Shown here: one piece after another, positions 33,171 through 44,519 of the stretch
Layout: every line of letters begins with the position of its first letter
How positions within the stretch are numbered: the stretch's first letter is position 1
DNA from: Paragorgia papillata
Taxonomy: Eukaryota > Cnidaria > Anthozoa > Scleralcyonacea > Coralliidae
Direction of reading: 5' to 3'
Assembly: GCA_035771165.1 (NCBI GenBank)
Contig: JAWNZC010000322.1
Location: 5,486,001-5,550,000 of the forward strand
Length of the DNA: 64,000 nt
Notes under the pieces: generated by a model
Seen by the model: only the letters and a program-made list of their open reading frames with translations
Database searches by the model: none
Told to the model about the DNA's origin: nothing
Made by a program: the position numbers and the translations under genes

Positions 33171-33280
33171 GGCTCCGTTTACACTAGAGCAAAAGTATCC
33201 GGATTCACATTGTTTTTCATCCTCATGGGAATAAAAAACAATGTGAATCCGGATGCTTTTGCTCTAGTGTAAACGGGGTC
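33171..33280. mobile_element. PIF/Harbinger-like MITE (TAA flanks), 110 bp foldback
   Basis: GGCTCCGTTTACACTAGAGC and its inverse GCTCTAGTGTAAACGGGGTC are flanked by TAA (33168-33170, 33281-33283). The arms are about 50 bp, nearly the whole element. Confidence 0.8.
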
Positions 33281-33745
33281 TAAGAGTGCTTACGACACAC
33301 TTTACCACACTTTACCATTAAGATATTATATAATTAATTCAAAAATTATATTAATTCATTATCATGGTAAAGTGTGGTAAAGTTCGCGGTAACGCGTTGA
33401 ATCGCTATGGTAACGTGTTGGAATATTTGATGTTGAGGTTAAATGTGTCCATCGTATGTGTACAATCCTTATAATAAATCGCTATGAGTAATCCTGGGGT
33501 AGCCGTTGTAGCGAAGCCCGGATAGAGCGCTGTTCAAAGATGGCGCATTAATTATTCAACTTTCGTCATAAAAAGGGCGCAACCGGTCGCTGATCGCTAT
33601 TAACGAACGTTTATTCTTATAGTAAAAGTTCGTTAACAGCGTTAAGCGTTCGTTAAATTGTTTATCCCACCATGGCATGACAGATCGGCATAGATAATTA
33701 ACAATTGCAATGGTAAATACGTCGAAGATAACATTTATTAAGGTA

Positions 33746-33997
33746 CAATCAGTGACAAAATACCTTGGGACACTTCGTGTTTGTAGGTTAACTTAATACA
33801 TTTTACATTTTTTCTCGTGATAGAGTTTATCCCTCCCTCCCCCTGCCTTTACAATGTTGACTAGGAAATAAGGGACGCTGTGAACGTGAAAATGAGCGCT
33901 TAAATAGTCACCAACATTGAACAGGGGGCCGGGGGAACATAAAACGGAAAATGTTGCTTTTTAAGTTGAAGTGTCCCAACACTTTTGTCACTGATTG
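33746..33997. mobile_element. Double-hairpin Tc1/mariner-like MITE, copy 2
   Basis: CAATCAGTGACAAAATACC and its near inverse are flanked by TA on both sides. An inner inverted pair (CCCCCTGCCTTTACAATGTTG with CAACATTGAACAGGGGGC) matches copy 1. Confidence 0.72.
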
Positions 33998-34153
33998 TAG
34001 CAATAATTAACTGTGTAGCTATTAAAATGAGATAGGCCTCAATGTCTCATTAGTATTTGCAATTCAGCAGCGTATGTGCAAATGCACGTTATGAACTGCT
34101 TTAAAATTTCAAGTAATAATTATACGGAGTCATTGTATATAGTTACATTATGA

Positions 34154-34850
34154 TTATACAGCTATACTCGTTGTTGTCCATTGTCCCATTATATTATCCC
34201 GTTTGATGCAAAATAAAGTGTTTCGCCTTCCCTTGGTTTCTATGATCTGCTGTAGTCTTTTAGGCATGCTAGATATTGTCTTATTGGTGGTATCTTTGGA
34301 CGCAGACCAAATATTATATTGCACAGCTTCTTTAAACTGGTCCCATGTCTGGTGGGTGATGTTATGTCGCCTTATTTGCGCTTCCAGATTTTTTCTAAGG
34401 TCCGGTGATCTTGGTGGAATCTTTTTCAAGCTTTAGCAGATGTCGGGACGGGTCGTTATCCATTACAAATATTTTCGGCTCGCCTTCTTCTGTTCCTGCA
34501 ATTTCAAAGAGATTGGGGGAAATGGCGTCGAACGAATTGGGCGAAGAATTCAGCGTTCATTTTTTCGTAAGGTTCGGCTAACATTACTCCTTTGCCGTAT
34601 CATATAGCCACAATTAAATGGAGTCGTTTTCCTCCGGCAAGATCTTTACTTCTTTTTGTTGTTACAACCAAGCCCTCGCTCTTTTTCCGCCACACTCTAC
34701 TTTTATGTTTTACAGCGTCACTCAATGGTTACCTTTAAAGACGAAGGACACACCATCTAAGTAAAAGGCCACATCTTTAGTCCAGTAATCTACACTTCTT
34801 TCACTCATCTTCTTCGCAAAGATTAATCGTTCTTTAAGGTCATTGCTAGT
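34154..34850 (-). pseudogene. Tc1/mariner transposase, 3' half, degenerate
   Basis: Reading the minus strand from about 34850 gives YWTKDVAFYLDGVSFVFK, then FVMDNDPSRHLLK (second catalytic Asp), then IPPRSPDLRKN and the usual C-terminal KGRRNTLFCIKRDN. Stops and frame changes interrupt it, and IPPRSPDL lacks the expected NPIEN sequence after it. The N-terminal DNA-binding part is missing. Confidence 0.8.
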
Positions 34851-34899
34851 CAAAAGGCCTTTCTTCACCCAGGCACATGCAGCCACGAAATCGCGCAGC

Positions 34900-36030
34900 T
34901 AGCGAGTGCGCAATGAGTGCGCATTGATACTTGGGATAGCGTCATCTCATCTCATCGGCCGCGCCACGTTTTTAAATTCATTTGTGAATTGTGATCATGG
35001 TGGATTCAAGCATGGAAACTCTTGGTAATAGGGGACTTCGTGTTTGCGAAGAGATCAGGCAGACAATCTTCACCGAAGTGGAGTAAAATATAGTAGTTAT
35101 CAACCAATAACGAAAGCAGACAATCATCCCCTCTGCAGCAATATAAATTAGGTCAAGGGATGACAAACTTCCTGACATAACCAGTCACGGCTCAACTGAC
35201 TTTGCAATTTCGACATCAATTGATTCATCATTCTGATATAAAAAATAAGAAAAGCATTAGAATTGCTCTAAGAGGTGCACAGGCAGTGTAAAATATAATA
35301 TATTCTGGAGGCAATATTAAATGAAAAAAAGTGGTAACTGTCGATACTGCGAAAAGGACAATCTTATCATCTGCCACCTTTGACAATTTTTTCATATGCA
35401 TCTGATGTTACAAGCTGGGTACAACTGAAGATTACTTTTAGTGAATATTGTTTTCACATCATTGAATTACAACACTTTCAATGGAAAACACTCAGCTGTG
35501 AATTTATCAACTGATGTCAATTTATCAGATTTATAAATCAGTGAATTTATGTAAATTTATAATACTGTATTTGTACCCAGCTTGTGATATCACTAACCCC
35601 CAAGTTATAGTAATTGGGCACAGTATTAAAACAAGATGGGGGATAATGATATAAAATTTGTGTTTTGCCAGAATTAGTAAGACATTGTTATACAAAAGGA
35701 AATGTTCTGGTTACTTTAATTACCTGTAAGTATTTTTATTAATCAGAACATCATGAACTAAAATTTTGATTTTGTTGTGATTTTTGTTTGTATAAATGTT
35801 CATTACCATTTAATTAACCCACTAATGCCTACAATAGGGTGTCTGGAGAATCATCTGCTGATAAACAGAGTAAAACAATAAAGGGGACATTTTTGGCTGG
35901 CTCAAGCAGGAATGGGTTTGATCGAGTACACAGCGTACGGTTATCGAGATCCGCGGACCAACACGTTCCGAAATCGCACGTCATCTTTTAGTGTAGGTCT
36001 ACCGCGATCGGCCGTCGGCGTATGCGGTTG
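34900..36030. other. No gene recognised
   Basis: AT-rich sequence without coherent coding signal on either strand. Confidence 0.4.
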
Positions 36031-36039
36031 TAAGCATTG

Positions 36040-36310
36040 TAAGCATGTTTATGATTAAGATACTTGCCAGCCACGTTCCTTATGAATCTTATCACAAATT
36101 TACTATATTTCTTTGGATAGTTTGAGCGAACACTCGAGCAATAGCGACCAGGGAAGATGAGCACGCCGCGTGGTTTCGCAAAGCCTATCGGGATGCAATA
36201 ATTGCAATTTGTCGACCCGAAAAATACAAAAAAAATACAGGAATGCCACCGAAACCTAGACCCGCCCTACAATAGGTAGCCCGAGTAATAATATTGTGTT
36301 TAGTATGTAT
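36040..36310 (+). repeat. Unclassified interspersed repeat, copy 2
   Basis: It shares CCGAAACCTAGACCCG...AGGTAGCCCGAGTAATAATA and preceding sequence with 4490-4810. At 4810 that copy runs straight into a Penelope-type leader, so the family may be part of, or a landing site for, such elements. Confidence 0.5.
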
Positions 36311-36622
36311 TTCTTTATTCTGTAGAGGCGAACAGCTAGATTGATAGCAAATTCGATTTTGAATTTGTACAACAAGGGATTGATTAGCTGCAATACATCA
36401 TAGTTATGTAAGTACTATGCAGTCAAAGATATACTTCAATAGTCTTTGTGCAGCAAAGTTGCATTATAACTGTAGTTGAACCGTTTATTTTCAGACGCAG
36501 AAGTATCACCATGAAATCAACAAGATGGACAAGTGCACTCCTAGTTACGTCTTCCAAAGTGAAGCTGGGAGCCGTGTATTCTTGAAGTCGCAGTCGTCTA
36601 AAAATTGGGGCTATACAAACCA

Positions 36623-36626
<4 letters not shown>

Positions 36627-36661
<35 letters not shown>
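36627..36661. repeat. (TA)n microsatellite
   Basis: A simple dinucleotide run. Confidence 0.9.
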
Positions 36662-36664
<3 letters not shown>

Positions 36665-36804
36665 GCTAAATTATACTTTCAGTTCACATATTTCGACAAA
36701 AAAAATTTCACACACTTCAGTAGCGACTACAGAAATACAGTAATACACAACAAACTACAGAAGCAAAAGTGGGAAGGTATTTTCATTTTGACTTGGGTCT
36801 GCAA

Positions 36805-36974
36805 TTGGTCGTTTTCACTCACGTGATCGGTGACCCCGTTGGGGTGGTGAAACAATACGAAATATTTGCATAAGAATAGAGTTAAATCCCCATAGGATAA
36901 AGATTGTGCACCAATATGGCCGCATTTCATTGTTTCTGTGCACCAATATGGCCGCCGTGACGTCAGATGAAAAC
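36805..36974 (-). mobile_element. Short MITE, ATAGAGCGTTTTCA family, copy 4 (reverse)
   Basis: GTCGTTTTCACTCACGTGATCGG...CCAATATGGCCGCCGTGACG is the inverse of copy 1. Confidence 0.65.
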
Positions 36975-37194
36975 CAAGAAAAATCTTTGCTTCATAACGA
37001 GAACAGAAAAGTTAATTTAGATGCACATAAATAATATTTAATGTTGGTGGTCTTTGTGAAAGTGATCTATAAAAGTGACGAAGTGATAAAGTGACTAGCA
37101 CATATGACTATGAATTTGCATGTAACCTTTGCTCTCCGTCCGAGCCTCAGTAGCTCAAAATGGTTAGGGCATCTAACCATTATATATATATATA

Positions 37195-37838
37195 CCGGGT
37201 GGCGCAAAAAAAAGTACCCCTGTTTGATTCAGTATAACTTAAAAACTAGAAAAGCTATTACACTATAACAACTTTCTTTGCATTCAATAATGGCTAACGT
37301 AAATTTTGATGTACAACTTTTGCATTTTCATGCATTATTGACCGATATATTAATGTTTAAAATTGAGTAAACATTTTTGGAAGTGTAAAAATTTGCTAAA
37401 AACGGCCTATCAAATATTAATACAGCAATAACTTGTGTTAAAGCCGTAATATTGGTACGTACAGTTTGTTAAAACTTGATAACTAATTTATTGTAGTTAA
37501 AGGAAAGAAAGTACATCATAAGTCTTTTACAGATACACATCCTCAACTTGAAGTTCACTTCATTGAAATTCCCAATACTTAATACTTATGATAAAATAGT
37601 AATGGCTTTCGAATTAGTTTAATACCCCTTTTTTCGTCGTTTTTAAACAAATTTTTAAAAGTTCATGCAAATTCAAACGTTTGTATCTCGGTCAATATTG
37701 CATGAAAATGCAAAATTTGTATATCAAAATTTAAGTTAGCCATTATTGAATGCAAAGAAAGTTGTTATAGTGTAATAGCTTTTCTAGTTTTTACGTTATA
37801 CTGAATCACACAGGGGTACTTTTTTTTGCGCCACCCGG
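37195..37838. mobile_element. 644-bp Tc1/mariner-like MITE with about 150-bp TIRs
   Basis: CCGGGTGGCGCAAAAAAAAG opens it and the exact inverse closes it, with TA on both sides (37193-37194, 37839-37840). The inverted arms extend for about 150 bp. The interior is non-coding. Confidence 0.88.
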
Positions 37839-37847
37839 TATACATAA

Positions 37848-37932
<85 letters not shown>

Positions 37933-37935
37933 GTG

Positions 37936-38010
<75 letters not shown>

Positions 38011-38031
38011 GTGTGTATATGTATATGTGTG

Positions 38032-38072
<41 letters not shown>
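37848..38072. repeat. (TATATG)n repeat
   Basis: A hexanucleotide array of about 37 units with occasional GTGTGT variants. It directly follows the MITE. Poly-His-Ile and Tyr-Val frames are artefacts. Confidence 0.95.
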
Positions 38073-38074
<2 letters not shown>

Positions 38075-38297
38075 ATTTAAATATATCTAAAACTTTTAGA
38101 AAATACAAATAAAAAAAACAAAAGCTTACGTCATTTTACGTGAAAAACTGAATTAAGATAAGTTTCTGGCTCAAATTTACTCGATTCGAAACTTACGGCA
38201 GAAGGCGTAAATTTTGACTTGTCGAGATGTCACTCGCGAGCGTTACATACGAGAAATACGCCACTCGGTTCCCGGATGTAGTGAAATATATATATTT

Positions 38298-38656
38298 ATA
38301 CAATACCCTAGTTGCTATGCGTGTTTTCATTGGTTGTTGGCCATGATCTATTAGAGGACAGACACATGGTCACGTCAGATCACGTCAGCTGACTTGCCTT
38401 TTTCCTTCTTCATGCCCCAAAATCCGGCACGAGTTTCGACAAAGACCTTTTAAATTTTTATTGTATAAAACAAATAGATTCCATTTTTTTGTTGTCTGTT
38501 CAGTTATAGATGCACAGAAGACGTCACAACGTGGTAAGAACATCAGTGACCCACTCGACTGCGTCTCGTGGGCCACTTTTTTGTTCTTACCACGTTGTGA
38601 CGTCATCTGTGCATCTATAACTGAACAGACAACGGCAAAATGGAATCTATTTGTTA
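38298..38656 (+). mobile_element. Foldback element AACAAATAGATTCC, copy A
   Basis: A leader (TATACAATACCCTAGTTGC, CATGATCTATTAGAGG) is followed by a giant hairpin at 38469-38656. The arms run AACAAATAGATTCCATTTT to GTGACCCAC and back. Copies B and C lie at 40630-40961 and 51271-51628. Confidence 0.82.
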
Positions 38657-38659
38657 AAT

Positions 38660-38775
38660 ATATACTATATATAATATAGTATATATATATATATATACTA
38701 TATATAATATAGTATATATATATACTATATATATATACTATATAGTATAGTATATATATATATATATATACAATA
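38660..38775. repeat. AT-rich palindromic stretch
   Basis: TATATACTATATATAATATAG is repeated in both orientations. It is simple sequence next to the foldback element. Confidence 0.8.
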
Positions 38776-38819
38776 AATACATACGTTAGAGATGTAATAA
38801 AGTTTATTTTTTGATGTAC

Positions 38820-40600
38820 TATTTAAAACATGAGCAGCAGTGTTTTATCAGATTTAAAACATGAGCAGCAGTGTTTTATCAGATTTAAAACACGAGGCGA
38901 TAGCCGAGTGTTTTCACGTACTGCGAATGTTTTAAATGGCTTCAAAAACTATCCATATAAGCTCATATAGAAATCAATTTTGAAAATTGAAGTTGTCTGA
39001 GCGCAAAATCGAAGTAAAAGTTCATCGAAAATAGCGAGCGTTTCTCTATCACATATAGAGACACGTCACGGTCATGATTTTCCTTTGTGTTTTCCTCATG
39101 AATTATTAATGAGTTTTTGAATGATATATGTGATGTTGATAAACTTGACAAGAGCTGGTTTCTTTGAATGGTATATATATATGTACTATTTACAGAATGA
39201 GTGGCCGTTCTGTATTGGGGTATACAGACACGAGGCGAAGCCGAAAAATACATCATGTTAAAAGCTGATAAACCTTCGAGGTAAGGTTTAATAGGCTACG
39301 ATTATTAAATTAGTGATGTGAGCATGCGCTTTGATTTAGTATTATTCCCACATTTTATATTCTAGGTGACGTGCCATAAATAGACCTGATCATCATTCAG
39401 TAAATTTTGCATCTTCATCTTGTATGAATTATTCGAGATTGGGCGTTTGTTTAAATTCACGGCATTCACTGATCCAGGTGATGGCGACAGAATATCGTCA
39501 TGATAGAACGACGACAATAGCGCTTCTCGTGTTCAGTTGCAAAAGGTACGAGCATATATATAGCGTCAAGGCGACGAACGGGGCCTCAATTTGTGAAAAT
39601 GATGACACTTGCTTCTGTATTATAAAGACAGACAGAGAATTCATGGAGTTTCAACCCGGATCTACTTTGCTATTTCTTTTCTTTTATTCCACAGCGATGT
39701 GTTTTAAAAATATGAAGCGCTAGTACGGCGTCTTTATAGTCGTCTTGTTGGAATATGTCTCCACTCCATGCATTGTTGTAAACAATAACTTTAAAAATAT
39801 TTTTTTCTGCATTAATTTTGTTCGACCAATAGAAATTCGCGGCCGCCAAATTCGACCAATAGAAATACGCGGCCTCTGACGGCCGCGAGTGATGAAAAAA
39901 AAACATGCTTTGTTGCAGGCCCACATTTCACAGCAACAGGAGGGCCTGTCCGCAGGCTAGTAACAGCTTGGCGTCGTAACTGATGAAGTAAACATTCATT
40001 TCGAGGAAGAGAATCCCCTCAAATTCGCTGTTCATCGGAAGTTCAGAAAGATATAGGAAAAATATTCACAATCACTGACAACTTTTCCGTGAAGTGTTGC
40101 ACTGTTGCGAAGCGCCTTGCCGTTTCCTGGTTACCGTTACCAAACAGCCAAGTGTCTGAGGGTCTTTAACGTCTTTAACCAAATGTTTTGCCAATGTTTT
40201 TTCGTCGGTATATTATATTATCGTCGGCATATATCGGTGTTTATTTTAAGATTCTCTTGCGACTTGCCTCCACCAGTCTCGATAGTCTCCGCGTACAATG
40301 ATGACAAATCCTAAGTTCTCTACCCCCTCCCTAACGACAATGTTGAACTGAACCATCCCAGAATATGGGATACACGTGACCAGACCAAGGGCCTTTTCGC
40401 AGCGGTGGCCATGGCGGAGCAGCGGAGATAAGACCCTGGGTACGAGGTTGATGTATAACCTAGTACCCTGGCCCAATTTCAAAAAAAATATGGGCCAGGT
40501 AACCACTAATTAATTTCATTCTCGCGTCATCAGGGCTAAATCCACTTATGACGATTGTAGTTTTACTATTGTTCGAGTGAGCAACAACGGCTGCGAGGGA
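38820..40600. other. Repeat-derived sequence, no gene recognised
   Basis: It includes a duplicated AAACATGAGCAGCAGTGTTT block (38827-38885) and a reverse copy of the CTCATTAATAATTCATGAGG family at 39090-39120. The open frame at 39424-39723 has no recognisable motif. Confidence 0.4.
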
Positions 40601-40629
40601 GACTAGAAACTACCGTGCTCCATCGAGTT

Positions 40630-40961
40630 TTATACAATACCCTGGTTGCTATGCGTGTTTTCATTGGTTGTTGGCCATGATCTATTAGAGGATAGACGCA
40701 TGTTCACGTCAGATCACGTCAGCTGACCTGCTTTTTTCCTTCTTCATGCCCCAAAATCCGGCAAGAGTTTCGACAAAGACCAATTTTTATTGTATAAAAC
40801 AAATAGATTCCATTTTTTGTTGTCTGTTCAGTTATAGATGCACAGAAGACGTCACAACGTGGTAAGAACATCCGTGACCCACTTTTTGTTCTTACCACGT
40901 TGTGACGTCATCTGTGCATCTATAACTGAACAGACAACGGCAAAATGGAATCTATTTGTTA
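40630..40961 (+). mobile_element. Foldback element AACAAATAGATTCC, copy B
   Basis: Same leader and hairpin as copy A but with a shorter loop (lacking CTCGACTGCGTCTCGTGG). It is flanked by CTACCGTGCTCCAT and ATGGAGCACGCACGGTAG, so it may sit inside another small inverted-repeat element. Confidence 0.82.
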
Positions 40962-41324
40962 AATGGAGCACGCACGGTAGCCAATCAGAAACGCCGTTGT
41001 ATTACATCTATGTTATAAATATATATACTAGCATTTTTACGGCGACGTTTATGTTTTAAACACTTTTCATTATCCCGTTTGAATATACCGTTTTTCGGAT
41101 GCGAAATATACCAAATCAGCCCAGGTCTGCCATTTTTTGCCTCACTTTTTCGTCCAGTCAGATTGACTGGAGTCAGCCTTCCAGGTGATCCTTCCAGGTA
41201 TAGAGTTCACTGGATTGCACTCGGACGGGTTTTGCATTTTCGAACGAGTTTCGCATTTTTGGACGGGTTTTGCATTTTCGGACTGGTTATGCATTCAAAC
41301 GGGGCTAGTAGCTTAGAGTTTTAA

Positions 41325-41837
41325 AGCCCTAATCAAACGAGAACGCAAGTCATCGCAAGTTGGCAGTCACGCTATGTCAGCCGGGCGCTCTGAATAATTT
41401 CCCGAAAATATTATGTACCGTGACAAAGTTAAATCTTGTTTAAAACACTAATCTCAAACTCATTAATAATTCATGAAGAAAGGCCAAGAAAACACAAAGG
41501 AAATCAGTACCGTGTCTGTGGTTTGGATATCGGAGGAAGAAATTACATAAATTAAACAAACTTTCATCTCGATTTTCTCTTAAAATACTGATTTGTTTGA
41601 GATGCTAAATCATACACTCGGAGGAGTGCCTCATCGAAGTTTGTTCAAAAACCTCGGCTTCGCCTCGGTTTTCAACAAACGTCTCAGTGTTTGGATATCC
41701 TGATGAAACACTCCTCCTCGTGTATGATATATTACCAGTGAAACCTTTATTTTGTTAATTTGGGTGTTCGAACGACCGCCACAGAAATTTGTGACTGCCA
41801 ACTTGCGATGACTTGCGTTTCTCGTTTGATTAGGGCT
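41325..41837. mobile_element. MITE with AGCCCTAATCAAACGAG ends
   Basis: TIRs of about 46 bp (AGCCCTAATCAAACGAGAAC and its inverse) lie next to TTAA/TAA on both sides, so the target duplication is TAA or TTAA. The interior is a copy of the CTCATTAATAATTCATG family with a foldback (CTCGGCTTCGCCTCGG). Confidence 0.75.
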
Positions 41838-42425
41838 TAACACAGCCAGTCGTCGATAGCCTGTTTGTTTGCGAATGGAACATTGGAACAGTTGTATGGA
41901 TATTTATTGTTTTCGGATATACTCCCTCACTCTCAGGCTGAATTACCACACAAGGTATATTTACTTTCCATACAATTGCACAATTATTTGTTCGATATAA
42001 TAAAACACCTATTGGATTCATCTAAGCCCAAAATGGAGAGTCTCAAATTGAATTGAATTTTCGACTTAAATATTTTTCCATATTGGAAGTTATATATTCG
42101 ACTGAAATTCGACGTTTAACTCGACGTCGCATTTACGTCGCATTACCGACGAAGTTAATTACTCGGGCTCACTGCTCGGGCTACCGCAGGTATTTCGCGA
42201 TTATTTTTATTTTTTTGCGACGCGTTATTAGTCCTCCGCGCGGCCGCATTCAGTCATTCACTTTCATGGCGAGTGACTTGTCTCTTGAACGAAGCTTTTC
42301 TTGCCATTTAGGCCGGCGGCTGTGGGTCAAAAACTAGCCTAGAAATGAAGTTTCGCTGGACACATTTAAAGAATAAGATTTCTTTAGTGAAAATGCATTT
42401 AAATACGATGCAGATTGGCCCCGGA

Positions 42426-43735
42426 GTTGGTCAAAAGGGGGGTTGTGCTAAATAATGACGTCATCTGTTCTTGGAAAAAATATAAATTTTGGAAATCTGC
42501 AAGTTAAACATTTCTGCCAGATAGATCTATATAAGTGGACAAAAAAACTCAATTGCACTAATTACTTTCAGTCATTCGTTACAGAAATATCGTACACCAA
42601 AGTTTTTGAAAATTGCTGACTAAGCATTTTTTGTTTGTTTTATATGTCCAAATGGTTCATTTCAAATCCTTTATTTTTGAATTTCTACCAGTAAAGTTCC
42701 TGTTAACAGATCATCTCTTAGAGAAAGGCTTAAAAGATTTACATAGCACTAGTATCTTTAATTCGGCACTCCAGTATGTGCATCAAAAGATGATAAATTT
42801 CTTTAAAAAATTTGGAGAGGAAGCAAAAATTAGATTTTCTGCCACACTCCGAAGATGCTACTTCAATCATAGTTAATAGAAAACATGGTTTGGAAACCCG
42901 GCAAATTTCAAAGCGGTTAACAATCAAGCTACGATTGATGTTGAAAGGTACACGAGGGTGCACAAATCCTTTGTTTTAGGTTTATTAATATTTAAACCGT
43001 ACGGTTGAGTGATTGAACCCAAACGTTGCTATTGGATGATTGCTTCATTATACAGAAAACACAATATGTTCAGTAACCGTGAAAGTGCACAAATTTCCAT
43101 AAACCTGAACAAAAACATAAAACAATGACTTTTGTTGAGCTTCCAAACCATGTTTCTATTAACTATGCTTCAATCAATAGTATATCAAAGCAAAAGAACA
43201 ACTAAACGCTTATTTTGTAGTAGAATGACCTTCTGAGGTGCCTAAAAACTGGACAATTAAAATAGTTGTGGCAGAAATGAAGAAATAATTAGCAACGTTT
43301 CTTGTTTTTCTCCTGGACATTTAATTTTAACTTGATTTCCACAGTTTGTCGATTACCATTTTAAGAGAAAAGCTATCATCCTTTAATGACAGACTTGAGT
43401 GCTGAATTTAAGGTACTAGGGCAAAAGAAATATTTTAGACCATTCTCTTAAAGATGGTCTCTCAATAGAAGCTTTGCTGGTAGAAAAATAAACGAGTTAC
43501 AATGAACCAAGATACAAAATAGATAAAAAATGCTTAGTCAGCATTTTTCAAAAACTTTGGTCAACGATATTTCCGTAACGAATGACTGAGAGTAATCAGT
43601 GCAATTGAGTTTTTTTGTCCACTTATCTAGATCTATTTGGCAGAAATGTTTAACTTGCACATTTCCAAAATTTATATTTTTTCCAACCACATATGACGTC
43701 ATTATTCAGCACACCCCCCTTTTTGCCAAACTGGT
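42426..43735. mobile_element. About 1.3-kb non-autonomous element with about 200-bp TIRs, containing a nested MITE
   Basis: AAAGGGGGGTTGTGCTAAAT...GCTGACTAAGCATTTTTT (42436-42632) is inverted at 43535-43735. Inside lies the MITE at 42868-43166. No transposase was seen. Confidence 0.75.
42868..43166. mobile_element. MITE CATAGTTAATAGAAACATGG, copy 2, nested
   Basis: Ends TAGTTAATAGAAAACATGG and CATGTTTCTATTAACTATG are flanked by CTTCAATCA (42861-42869, 43167-43175), a 9-bp duplication. The interior is an inverted homologue of 24446-24743. Confidence 0.72.
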
Positions 43736-44203
43736 TGTTAACTCGTCGGACTGTCAGCGAATCTAGGTGTATTAAAAATAATTGGAAACTTTAAACTGAA
43801 GGAGTGAAGGACGTCAAGGTTTGGCCGAGTTGTCCAGATCAGTGGTTGTCTCTTTTGAACGAAGCTTTTATTGCCATTTTATCGATGTTTTTGAATATTC
43901 GCCAGACATTTTACTGTTTCTCAGTTTATTTGTTGGCTATATCAACTGGCTGTCGACTGATGGCGGACCTTTAGTATGGCTACCGAAAGAAACAAGGAAT
44001 CAATTTCTCGGCAATACTTGACATAATTTGTAATGATTGTATAGCCTTTTACCAAAACTCGCCAGGATGGATCTGTTGAAGTAGCTGTTTCGTTATTTCC
44101 ATTGGTAAGTATTTAGATAGTTGTCTAAATTTAGTTTATAGAACAAAGTTTTTTACCATGTTTAAACCATTTTGTTTGAGCAGTTTGTCCTGCGTGTTTA
44201 TAT

Positions 44204-44515
44204 AATGCACAAATCAGTGTTAAGCCCAAGGGGGGGGGGGAGAGGCCGGGCAAAAGGTGGGGGATTTGAATTTTTTTAAATGAAGTGTTCAAAAGCGCGA
44301 CCCTGGGGCCGAGAATTATGATCAAATGTAGGCAAATTGCCCCTCTCTGCCTAGGAATATTTGAAAATTTCCTTTCGAATATTTAAATGCCCCCACCAGC
44401 CCCAGGGTCGCGATTCAAGAGCAAATGCCGTAGGTGGGGATACAGACATTTACCAAATCCCCCACCTTTGCCCAGCCTCCCCCCCCTCCCTTGGGCTTAA
44501 CACTGATTCGTGCAT
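44204..44515. mobile_element. Foldback MITE ATGCAC(G)AATCAGTGTTAAGCCC
   Basis: Arms of over 100 bases: AATCAGTGTTAAGCCCAAGG, G-tract, GGTGGGGGATTTG, GCGACCCTGGGG and their inverses at 44398-44515. Confidence 0.75.
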
Positions 44516-44519
44516 AAAT

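Noticed and set aside
37826..38108. Long frames of Tyr-Val, Met-Tyr and His-Ile repeats
   Set aside because: They are translations of the TATATG array, not genes.
39424..39723. 99-residue plus-strand frame
   Set aside because: No recognisable domain, repeat-rich surroundings, and no splice signals tying it to a gene.
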